A DNA stretch of 11,466 nt, from positions 1 to 11,466 of the forward strand of contig ONWI01000092.1 in the NCBI GenBank assembly GCA_900321515.1, given 5' to 3'. A program made the position numbers and the translations under genes. Within the stretch, counting starts at the first letter, position 1. Each line of letters begins with the position of its first letter. The stretch comes from an uncultured Eubacteriales bacterium (lineage in GTDB: Bacteria; Bacillota; Clostridia; Oscillospirales; Acutalibacteraceae). Shown in pieces: positions 1 through 7,200 of the stretch. Under the pieces are notes generated by a model that was not told the origin of the DNA, ran no database searches, and saw nothing but the letters and a program-made list of their open reading frames with translations.

Positions 1-54
1 AACAGCAAGATTCACATCTTCGACAAGGAGACCGAGCTTGCTATTGTCAACTGA
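1..54 (+). CDS. C-terminal end of a probable sugar ABC transporter ATP-binding protein (partial)
   Basis: Only the last 17 codons are present; frame 1 reads NSKIHIFDKETELAIVN and stops with TGA at 52-54. The motif KIHxFDKETExAI is typical of the extreme C-terminus of MsmX/UgpC/MalK-type ATPases, which energise carbohydrate ABC importers from the cytoplasmic face; there it forms the last strand of the regulatory OB-like domain. The identification rests on this short tail, so the sugar specificity and even the subfamily cannot be judged. A strong terminator follows 58 bp downstream, so the gene is transcriptionally closed off from the regulator that comes next. An adjacent CdaR/PucR-type regulator fits a sugar-uptake setting, which is inference. 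Confidence 0.6.
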   Translation, partial: NSKIHIFDKETELAIVN

Positions 55-112
55 TAAGGCGCAATGTGAGTTTGATAAGCATATAGCTTGATTTTATCAA
101 TTGATTATACTG

Positions 113-157
113 TCGGTGTGCAGTTTTACTTCGGTGAGGCTGCACACCGATTTTTTT
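113..157 (+). terminator. Strong intrinsic terminator with UUCG tetraloop
   Basis: An 11-bp perfect stem (TCGGTGTGCAG at 113-123 with CTGCACACCGA at 140-150) continues inward through six more pairs, three of them G-U (124-129 with 134-139), and closes on a cUUCGg tetraloop at 130-133. A run of T follows at 151-157. The 17-bp stem, the very stable loop and the U-tract make this a clear factor-independent terminator for the ABC ATPase gene ending at 54. Confidence 0.93.
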
Positions 158-248
158 ATACATCATAAATATTTTTTAGTTGAATTGCACACATACACAA
201 CATATTTTGTTGAAAAACAAAGAATTTTTAAAATATTAAATAAAACAC

Positions 249-277
249 TTGAATTATATCAGACTTTTGTGTAAAAT
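249..277 (+). promoter_or_regulatory. Sigma-A-type promoter of the CdaR/PucR regulator
   Basis: TTGAAT at 249-254 and TAAAAT at 272-277 are separated by 17 bp, a near-consensus housekeeping promoter. It lies just upstream of the regulator, giving a leader of about 80 nt. The surrounding stretch (160-300) is very AT-rich. A small stem with a GAAA loop (TTTGTT 206-211, AACAAA 216-221) sits just upstream of the -35 and could be an operator, though nothing else supports that. Confidence 0.65.
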
Positions 278-364
278 GTATATGTAGTAAAAGATTTTGG
301 CACAATGTATAATTTTGACCAATTCTTAATTATTAACCAATTACAGGAAGTGAGGAGTTTTATA

Positions 365-1450
365 ATGCCTAACAGATTATATCAGACAGTTGTACACCAG
401 ATGAGAGATACCATCGACAGAACCATAGGCGTAGTCGAATCGTCGGGCACCATTCTCGCATGCAGTGACCTTGGCAAGGTCGGCAAAACTACCGCCGACG
501 TCCCGGTGGAACAGATAGGTCAGGGCGAGAGCTTCGTTCACAACGGCTACAGCTATCGTCCCTTCGGTTCACAGCCAATCGCTGAAACGGCGGTTTTTGT
601 GGAAGGCACTGATGAGCAGGCGGCAAAATACGCTGCCATCCTCGCAAGCTCGCTTGTGATTATCAAGCAGTATTACGACGAAAAGTATGACCGCAACAAT
701 TTCATCAAGAACCTCATTCTCGACAACATCCTTCCCGGCGATATCTATCTCAAGGCGCGCGAACTGCACTTCAACACCGATGTCAACCGTGTCTGTCTGC
801 TGGTACGCACTGTCTCCAAGCCTGATGTTGCAACGTTCGATATAATACAGAATCTCTTCCCCGACAAGAACAAGGATTTTGTCATCAGCATAAACGAGCG
901 CGAGATCGCCATTATCAAAGAAACTCATCAGGGCATTGATCTTAAAAACCTCGAACAGCTTGCCCGTTCCATAGTGGATACGCTCTCAAGCGAATTCTAC
1001 ACCCATTGTATTGTCGGCATCGGCACGCAGGTTTCAGGCATCAAGGATCTCGGCTCTTCATTCAAGGAAGCTCAGATGGCTCTGGAAATCGGCAAGATTT
1101 TCGACACCGAAAAGACAATAGTTTCTTACGAAAATCTCGGCATAGCCAGACTTATCTATCAGCTGCCCGACACACTCTGCGAGATGTTCCTCAAGGAAGT
1201 TTTCAAGAAGGGTTCCATTGAATCGCTCGACCAGGAAACATTGTTTACCATTCAGAAGTTCTTTGAGAACAACCTGAACGTCTCCGAGACATCCCGCAAG
1301 CTGTTTGTCCACAGAAACACGCTTGTCTACCGTCTGGAAAAGATCAAGAAGCTCACGGGACTCGACCTTCGCGAATTCGACCATGCCATTATTTTCAAGG
1401 TAGCCCTCATGGTCAAGAAGTATCTCACCAATAAGCCTGTGAAGTATTGA
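365..1450 (+). CDS. CdaR/PucR-type transcriptional regulator with C-terminal helix-turn-helix
   Basis: This is a probable cytoplasmic DNA-binding regulator of 361 residues. The C-terminus (about 300-355) is a PucR-type HTH: NNLNVSETSRKLFVHRNTL followed by VYRLEKIKKLTGLDLR, with the family's characteristic HRNTLxYRLxKI signature. The N-terminal part (about 1-130, LYQTVVHQMRDTIDRTIGVVE, then SSGTILA) resembles the sensory region of sugar-diacid (CdaR) regulators; the middle (about 150-280) looks like the GGDEF-like domain of this family. An upstream in-frame ATG at 305 exists, but ATG 365 is chosen because GAGGAG at 352-357 sits 7 nt before it and the family's N-terminus begins there. It is co-oriented with the sugar ABC ATPase end upstream, suggesting control of carbohydrate uptake (inference). 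The ligand is unknown. This CdaR name is unrelated to the YbbR-type CdaR of c-di-AMP synthesis. Confidence 0.85.
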   Translation: MPNRLYQTVVHQMRDTIDRTIGVVESSGTILACSDLGKVGKTTADVPVEQIGQGESFVHNGYSYRPFGSQPIAETAVFVEGTDEQAAKYAAILASSLVIIKQYYDEKYDRNNFIKNLILDNILPGDIYLKARELHFNTDVNRVCLLVRTVSKPDVATFDIIQNLFPDKNKDFVISINEREIAIIKETHQGIDLKNLEQLARSIVDTLSSEFYTHCIVGIGTQVSGIKDLGSSFKEAQMALEIGKIFDTEKTIVSYENLGIARLIYQLPDTLCEMFLKEVFKKGSIESLDQETLFTIQKFFENNLNVSETSRKLFVHRNTLVYRLEKIKKLTGLDLREFDHAIIFKVALMVKKYLTNKPVKY

Positions 1451-1469
1451 TGCGCGGAGGAATTACCGG

Positions 1470-2000
1470 ATGAAAAAGTCAAAGATTATAAAAAGACTTT
1501 CCGAACGGATTTTACCTCACAGAATGTGCCGTGTTTTTATGGATTATGACGGAGGCTATTACCTGCATTATTTTCCAATTAAGGTCAATGAAAAGTTTTT
1601 CTTAGGAGCGATAGAGGACGACTTTCAGCTCGACGGATTCAGGATTTGCCCGATTAACAGAGTCAAAAAGGTGGAACCGCGTGACAGCAAATGCCTTGAC
1701 ATCAACATAAACGAGGGCGTAGTTGATAAGCTCTACACCCCGAATGTCAGTATTTCAGGCTGGAGACCGATCTTCCGCTCCCTAAAGGGCATGAACAGAT
1801 ATGTCATGGTCGATACTGAAAATTCCCTGTATGTCGGTGTCATCGAAGCCGTTAAAAAACACAGTGTCATTTTAAGGCATTTTGATGCCGACGGCATTTG
1901 GCAGGAACATCCGGTAAAAATTCGCTTTAAGGACATTCAATCGGTAACATTCGGATCGAGATATGTCGATGTTTTCTCCAAGTATATTCCGAAAATATAA
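1470..2000 (+). CDS. Hypothetical 176-residue protein, possibly two tandem beta-barrel-like halves
   Basis: I do not recognise this family. The gene starts 19 bp after the regulator's stop, with GGAGGA at 1456-1461 placed 8 nt before the ATG, so it is probably co-transcribed with it. The protein has no signal peptide or membrane segment, is basic at the N-terminus (MKKSKIIKRLSERI) and rich in aromatic and beta-prone residues. Two stretches look alike: about residues 42-70 (FFLGAIEDD, then a hydrophobic strand, then NRVKKVEPRD) and about 121-165 (SLYVGVIEAVKKHSVIL, then KIRFKDIQSVTFGSRYVDVF). Each reads as strand-Gly-strand followed by a final strand, as in Sm/SH3-like small barrels. That fold suggestion is weak pattern recognition only. 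A terminator follows directly, so this is the last gene of the unit. Confidence 0.8.
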   Translation: MKKSKIIKRLSERILPHRMCRVFMDYDGGYYLHYFPIKVNEKFFLGAIEDDFQLDGFRICPINRVKKVEPRDSKCLDININEGVVDKLYTPNVSISGWRPIFRSLKGMNRYVMVDTENSLYVGVIEAVKKHSVILRHFDADGIWQEHPVKIRFKDIQSVTFGSRYVDVFSKYIPKI

Positions 2001-2003
2001 ATC

Positions 2004-2045
2004 AAACGCGTTGTCTGATTTTGCTTTTCAGACAACGCGTTTTTT
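2004..2045 (+). terminator. Intrinsic terminator between convergent genes
   Basis: A 15-bp perfect stem (AAACGCGTTGTCTGA at 2004-2018 with its complement at 2028-2042) encloses a 9-nt loop, and T continues to 2045. It begins 4 bp after the stop of the 176-residue gene and ends about 10 bp before the stop of the minus-strand gene. It is a strong plus-strand terminator. In the minus direction the tail is only TTTGATTTAT, so bidirectional use is possible but weaker. Confidence 0.9.
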
Positions 2046-2055
2046 ATAATGAAAT

Positions 2056-2691
2056 TTAATCGCCAATGACAATATTTCCGTCAATAGTGAGAGTGTAATC
2101 GTCCCCCATATCCTCGACATAGCCATAATAGAATGTCACCCGGTCGGGGTAATCAACAACATTGAACTGAGTGTTGCGGTTGTCAATAACTCTGCCCGGA
2201 ATATCTGAAATATTACCCTCTGTGCTGTGTGATATTACTACAAAACAGTTTTTGCTGTCCGGAACATAAAGGCGTTCTATAATGCAATAATTCAGGGTAG
2301 TCACATCACGTTTGCGGTTGTAAACTGTTTCGAGCTTCCATTTGCCGTCGCTTCCGATGGGCAGCACATGAGTGGTTATCTTTTCGTCTCCGGTAGAGTT
2401 GACTACAAATGCGCAATCACTGTATTCATCAATCTCCAGAATCTCTCCGGTATGATTGTATAAAAAAGCGTCCTGCGGTTTTGAAAAGCCGGTGATCATG
2501 TTTTCCACGGGGAGCAGATGAAGCACAACCACCGCCGCTGCAAATGTCGAAATCGTGCCTATCCATACCTTCCTGCTTCCTGTAACGGAGCGCACCATAT
2601 ATCTGCGTTCCTCATCGCTGTAGGTAAGCATGACAAAGGCGACGGCGGCTCCGGCAAGAGCCAGAATTATCCTGATAACGCTGTAGATCAT
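2056..2691 (-). CDS. Hypothetical membrane protein with two N-terminal helices
   Basis: This is an unrecognised protein of 211 residues. Residues about 2-23 (IYSVIRIILALAGAAVAFVML) and about 42-61 (VWIGTISTFAAAVVVLHLLP) are two hydrophobic segments separated by a short charged loop (SDEERRYMVRSVTGSRK), predicting a hairpin in the membrane with a positive loop inside. The remaining 150 residues are polar, rich in Asp, Thr and Tyr and beta-prone, and would lie outside the cell. The start is supported by GGAGG (complement of 2702-2706) 10 nt before the ATG. A mobile-element-like repeat ends only about 50 bp upstream, and DUF4349 lies beyond it in the same direction. A role at the envelope is the most that can be said. 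Confidence 0.8.
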   Translation of the reverse strand: MIYSVIRIILALAGAAVAFVMLTYSDEERRYMVRSVTGSRKVWIGTISTFAAAVVVLHLLPVENMITGFSKPQDAFLYNHTGEILEIDEYSDCAFVVNSTGDEKITTHVLPIGSDGKWKLETVYNRKRDVTTLNYCIIERLYVPDSKNCFVVISHSTEGNISDIPGRVIDNRNTQFNVVDYPDRVTFYYGYVEDMGDDYTLTIDGNIVIGD

Positions 2692-2723
2692 ACAGAAAAA
2701 ACCTCCCGCCCTGAGGCAGAAAA

Positions 2724-2752
2724 ATTATAGCTTTCTCAAGCTAAGGAAGCGC
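2724..2752 (-). promoter_or_regulatory. Possible promoter of the 211-residue membrane protein gene
   Basis: Read on the minus strand, TATAAT is at 2729-2724, about 33 bp before the start codon. The matching -35 position (2752-2747) reads GCGCTT, a poor hexamer that lies inside the terminal repeat of the adjacent element. The original -35 may therefore have been displaced by insertion. A 6-bp stem with a GAGA loop (2728-2743) overlaps the -10. Confidence 0.3.
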
Positions 2753-2935
2753 TGATTAAGTAACTGTGCAGAAATAATGAATACATTTAGCTCGTCAGAA
2801 TGCCGAAGGACACTTTATTTTTCGGCAATAAACGACTGGTTAAATTCTGCACAGTTCCTAAGTCGATTCTCACGCGGCTCAAAGGAGCTTCCTCGCGGCG
2901 TGGAACCGACAGCGAAGCAATCAGCGTTTCCCTAA
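2741..2935. mobile_element. Outer MITE-like element with CTAA target duplications, carrying a nested unit
   Basis: The ends are GGAAGCGCTGATT (2745-2757) and AATCAGCGTTTCC (2919-2931), inverted repeats matching at 12 of 13 positions. They are flanked on both sides by CTAA (2741-2744 and 2932-2935), a typical target duplication. The GGAAG end and the 4-bp YTAR-type duplication resemble IS5-family elements; that family link is inference. No transposase is encoded in the 187 bp, so mobilisation in trans would be needed. Removing the inner unit and one TAAG leaves an outer element of about 85 bp that is itself roughly palindromic (a CACGC/GCGTG fold around 2871-2901). It separates the DUF4349 gene from the 211-residue gene. 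Confidence 0.65.
2757..2862 (+). repeat. Inner nested repeat, copy A, with 12-bp inverted ends
   Basis: AACTGTGCAGAA (2762-2773) and TTCTGCACAGTT (2845-2856) are perfect inverted repeats. Between them is a hairpin TGCCGAA (2801-2807) with TTCGGCA (2821-2827), extended by TCAG with CTGG outside it. TAAG occurs directly at both borders (2757-2760 and 2859-2862), consistent with insertion of a unit of about 98 bp into the outer element. The same sequence recurs inverted at the right end of the window without the outer element, showing that this unit is dispersed independently. No coding capacity is visible. Confidence 0.75.
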
Positions 2936-2986
2936 TTCTACCACAAAAGCGGGAGCAATTCAATAATTATTTAATCGGAAGACCCA

Positions 2987-4087
2987 TTATTTGTCTGATT
3001 TTTCATTATCGGGTTGATTAACGGTCTGGGCAGACTGATCATTCACAGGTGGGGCAGGAGGAATATTTCCCTGCATAGGCGGGTAATAAACAGGCATGTA
3101 ATTCGGAACTGTGTTCGCCTGCTGAGCCTGCTTTTTTGCCTTTGGCTTTTTGGGATGCTTTTTGCGATAACGGCGAATGATGAAGAAAACTATTCCTGCT
3201 ACAAGCAACAAAGGTGAGATGGCAGCAATGATTATTATCAGCCAAAGCAACAACGACCAAAGGAAATTGACAACGCTGAGGAATCCGTTCTTGATAAGAG
3301 TGATAAAGTCACTGAAGCTGAGAGAATCCCACTCGAAATCATCTTCCGCTCCTGCGTGGATCTTTACCTGCTGTCGGATTGACAGATGTATTGATGAAAG
3401 ATCCACCTTTGAGTCGTAATATTTCAGCATACCTTCCATCGATTCTATCTCGGAAGTGAGGTCGGCTATATAGCGCTGTACCTCAAGAGCTTCCTGTATG
3501 GTCTTGGCTTGCTTAAGCATCTTGTAATAGCTGTTGAGCGCTTCCTTTTTGGTTTCCAGGCGAATCTTGATGTCGTAATATTCCTGGGTTATGTCATCGG
3601 ATGAAACTTCGGAGCTTATGACCTTATCTGTCTTTTCGGCAAGAGCAATAAAGTCGTTGAGTTTTTCGGGAGCTATCTTAAGATCAGCATCAATGTTGAT
3701 GTAATCGTAATGACCGTAGGTGTCGGAGGATTTGCTGACTCTTATCTCGCTGCCGCCGTTCTGCTTTGCGTATTGCGCGAGGGTATCGTAGCACTTCTGG
3801 GCGTCGGAAGATTCAATCACGAGATTTGCGGAACGGATTATCTTGTCCTCATAATCAACCTCGGTTTTTCCGTCTGAAATTCCCCTTGATTTTGTATTAT
3901 CCAGAACATCCGCGCTTTCTTGGTAGCTCTCGTCAAAGCTGTCAAAAGAATAATTCGCGGAATTATTCTCGTATACGTCTGCGCTCTTTGACTCACTCGA
4001 CGAAGCACCGCATGAGGTCATCAGAGCCATTATGACCGCCGACGCGGCTAACACTTTTAACAGATGGCTTTTTTTGGTTTTTGACAT
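2987..4087 (-). CDS. DUF4349 domain lipoprotein with C-terminal membrane anchor
   Basis: The protein has 366 residues. Residues 1-26 are a lipoprotein signal peptide (KTKKSHLL, a hydrophobic core, then ALMTSC with the lipidated Cys at 26). An acidic, Ser-rich linker reaches to about 78. Residues 79-270 match DUF4349: KIIRSANLVIES, alternating strands, then EYYDIKIRLETKKEAL and a long coiled coil through LTSEIESMEGMLKYYDSKVDLSSI. A membrane segment follows (about 272-303, FLWSLLLWLIIIIAAISPLL and more), then a basic patch RRYRKKHPKKPKAKK and a Pro/Gln-rich cytoplasmic tail. ATG 4087 is preferred because AAGGAG (complement of 4098-4103) is 10 nt upstream; the in-frame GTG at 4096 is too close to it. 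The biochemical role of DUF4349 is not established. A terminator upstream suggests separate transcription from the proBA unit. Confidence 0.9.
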   Translation of the reverse strand: MSKTKKSHLLKVLAASAVIMALMTSCGASSSESKSADVYENNSANYSFDSFDESYQESADVLDNTKSRGISDGKTEVDYEDKIIRSANLVIESSDAQKCYDTLAQYAKQNGGSEIRVSKSSDTYGHYDYINIDADLKIAPEKLNDFIALAEKTDKVISSEVSSDDITQEYYDIKIRLETKKEALNSYYKMLKQAKTIQEALEVQRYIADLTSEIESMEGMLKYYDSKVDLSSIHLSIRQQVKIHAGAEDDFEWDSLSFSDFITLIKNGFLSVVNFLWSLLLWLIIIIAAISPLLLVAGIVFFIIRRYRKKHPKKPKAKKQAQQANTVPNYMPVYYPPMQGNIPPAPPVNDQSAQTVNQPDNEKSDK

Positions 4088-4197
4088 AATCAACACACTC
4101 CTTAAATAATTTATTGTTCAGGCATTTTGCCCTTTTCATGTTATATAACCCGCCTTTGGGTAAAAAGGTTGGATTTTTTACCGTCATTTTTTCCGAA

Positions 4198-4242
4198 AAA
4201 AAGTCGGCATAGCTTGTTTCAGAGCCATGCCGACTTTTCAGA
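4198..4242 (-). terminator. Intrinsic terminator of the proB-proA-1022 aa unit
   Basis: Read on the minus strand, a 12-bp stem (complement of 4238-4227 with 4210-4199) carries the core AGTCGGCAT/ATGCCGACT, extends by GGCT/AGCT inside, and ends in a run of seven T (complement of 4196-4202). It begins about 4 nt after the stop of the 1022-residue gene. The A-run before the stem (complement of TTTT at 4235-4238) also gives some function in the plus direction, where no gene is served. Confidence 0.9.
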
Positions 4243-7200
4243 TCAATCATCAACGTAATTTCTGATGCTCTTGATGTAATAGCTTCCGTCGGGATTGAGT
4301 GCCAGAACGTACTCCATGTATTTATAGCATTCCGTCTCGTTACTCTCGGATGAGGTCAAAGACATCTCCTCCGGCTGAACGTAGCCTACCACCAGGGATA
4401 TGTAATCGCTCTTCTGGGCGATCTTTGTAATTACCGCTGACGGTCCGGTTATTCCGCTTCGGGTAATGTGAAATGTCTTGTAAATACTGTCATAGTAATA
4501 CAGGGCGCTTCCGTCATATTCGTTAAGAACATTCATATTGAGTTTTACGTCCCTGCCGAAAAGCACTTTAGCAGCCCTTTCAACATTTTCAGCTGACAGC
4601 ACAATTTTGTTGGTCGCGTCAGAAACATGCTCGTAGCCCTCAGTCTCGTCAAGCTCACGCAACGCCTGCCAGATGGAACTTTGCAGCAGCATGTTGTTAT
4701 CGGCTTTTTCGATGGATTCAAAGGGCATGGGATCGTTGACCACAACAGGAGCGATGAATTCGGTATATTCGGTTTTCTTTTCGCTCGTACTGCCGATGTT
4801 GGTAAATCCCGATACAACGGTTTTGACCGCACTGAAGAGTATCATCAGCGCGAATAATAATACAACCGCTCCGATAAAAGCGGATATCCTGCGGCGGGTG
4901 CGCTTGTTGCGTGATGCCATATCGTCACCGTCCTCATCTTCGTCGAGCCACTGCTCCTGAAATTCGGCGTCATCAATGTCCGTCGGAAACACGATAGGTC
5001 CGTCAGGCAGCTTGAATATCGCCGTGGGATTATCTGATGATTCTCTCGCATGTAAAAACAGGGTATCGTCCTGAACCGCGCTTGCTTCTTTATCTATAAT
5101 GGACGGGTTTTCATCCACTATTAACACTGATTCAAAGATATTTTCGTCAGACTCACGGGACTTTTCACGCGGCAGATATTCCTTTATTCCTTCTTCTTCC
5201 AAGACTTTACTCTCGGGAGTTACGGAAACATCGTCTATACTTACGCTGAATACATCCGGCGCTACTTTCTGCTCATCTTCGGAAACAATATCCTCGCTTT
5301 CCTGACGGAACAGCTCGGCTACCTCTGCAGCCTCCGCGAGCTTTTCTATTTTATCTTCTACGTCCAGACCGGTTTCGTCAACCGATTCAGCCTCGTCATT
5401 GCCGCCGGGACTTTCCAGACGTCCCTCGGCAAAAATCTCGTCCTCAAGGTCAGCAATAATGACCTCGACTGCCGGCTCCTCGGCTTTTTCCTCAACAAAG
5501 ACATGAACAGGCGGCTGAACGGTGCTGACCTCCTGATCTTTCGGGGATTCGGCTGTCTCCCCGGCACCTTCCTCGGACGTTTCCTGAGTCTCCTGTGTCT
5601 TCTGAGCCTCCTGAACGTCATCGGTTTCGGGCGTGATTGCCTCCTGAATGCTCTCGTCAGCTTCTGGCTTTTGCTCTTCATATTCCAGTTCGGCTGAGTC
5701 GATGATTATTTCAGGTACGAATTCCTCTTCGTCTTTTCCGCTGTCTTCAACGGCAGCAGCCTGCTCCTGTTCATCGCCGGTATGCTCGTGCTGCGGCTGT
5801 GTTTGACGCAGGAACTGATTCAGATCCACCGTTTCGATATTTTCAAGCTCCGGAATCTCTTCGTCCTGTTCTTCAGTCTGATTCTCAGACTCCAGATACG
5901 ACATCATGAGGCGCTCGGAAAGAAGAGATTCGTTCTCTCCCTGACCTTCATCCGTATTATTCTCGTTAGAGTGACGGGACGGAATCACATCATTCCAGCT
6001 GTCGTCCTCGCCGGAATCAAATGTGAATACGGCGTCTGCCGCTATCTTACCAATGTCACTTGTGGTCTCAGAAATATCCGCGCCCTTGTGCTTCTGCTTC
6101 TCAACTTCCGCGATGATTTCCTCAATGGAAACAGTGCTCACCACATTGGAAATGTCGTTTAAAGTTTCCTCAACGGATTCAAGAACAGGGGTTTCGTCGC
6201 TGCGTTCAGACATTTCCGGAAGAAATTCGGATATGCTCTTTGAGACATTTTCCTCAACTTTGACTGAAGCGGCAAGTTGCGCGGCGGCAGTGTCTGCCAC
6301 AACCGTTTCCTTCTTCGGAGCTTTTTCCTTGGCAGCTTTAGCTGCTTTAGCTGCTTTAGCTGCCTTAGCTTCTTCTTTTGCTTTTGCCTCAGCCGCTTCC
6401 CGCTCGTTTTCGAGTGTGATCTTGTCATAGGGAAGAAGTTCGTCATCTTCCAGAATGACAGGTTTCACTATCATTGGCGCATCGTCAGTCTGAGCTTCGT
6501 TAAAATCAACACGCTTTTTTGACTGCTTGGACTTCTTGGATGCAAATTTTGTGCTTTCTCTTGCAGTGGGCGGAAATGCCGCGTCGTAGAATTCCTCCCA
6601 GTTTACGCCGTTGTCCGCGGACGATGCCTTTTTATACGACTTTGGCATATTCTCTATGGCATCCGACATCGAGGAAATGTCGTCTATCATCTGCTCAGAG
6701 ACAGAATGCGCAGCTACACCCATAGCTATCTTATCTACGGCGGCACGTTTCGCCTCAATCTTGGCAGCCATTTCACGCGCGGCTTCTTCCTTGCTGCGGT
6801 GATTCTTCTTGCGATGGCTGCTTTTGCCTCCCGAACTGCGCGGCTGCTCCTGATTTGAAGTCTCGCTATCGCCTCCGGCAGCGGGAGCTTCCTCATTATC
6901 ATCCTCCGGGACAGTCTGGACCTGCTCCTGTGCCGCCATCTGCTGACGGGTGAGGTTATTTGAAACTGCCCACTTCGGAGCCGGCACCGCTACCGTAGGA
7001 GGAACGAAGCCAATCTGCCGGGGAGTCTGCTGAACCGGCTGCTGCTGCGCAGCTGAAGGAACCGGCCCCCATGCGGCTTCGGTCATTGCAGCGTTCATGG
7101 CGGCAATGCGTTCTTCCTCCGCGGCCCTGGCACGGGGCGACTGAGCTTCGCTTGCCGTGCGCTTCTTGGCTTCGGGGTGATAATTGCCGTCCGCGGTGTA

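Noticed and set aside
2745..2931. CRISPR array or riboswitch
   Set aside because: The repeats are inverted and nested, not regularly spaced direct repeats, and terminal duplications plus a dispersed second copy fit a mobile element better.
2800..3021. Plus-strand 73-codon open frame across the element
   Set aside because: It runs through the MITE and into the 3' end of DUF4349, has no ribosome site and no family-like sequence.
3993..4253. Minus-strand 86-codon open frame between the 1022-residue gene and DUF4349
   Set aside because: It spans the terminator and overlaps the DUF4349 signal peptide in another frame, with no family-like sequence.
5782..6430. Plus-strand open frames opposite the acidic region of the 1022-residue gene
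   Set aside because: Long antisense frames arise from the biased Glu/Asp/Ala codons; their Leu/Cys/Ser-rich products look artificial.
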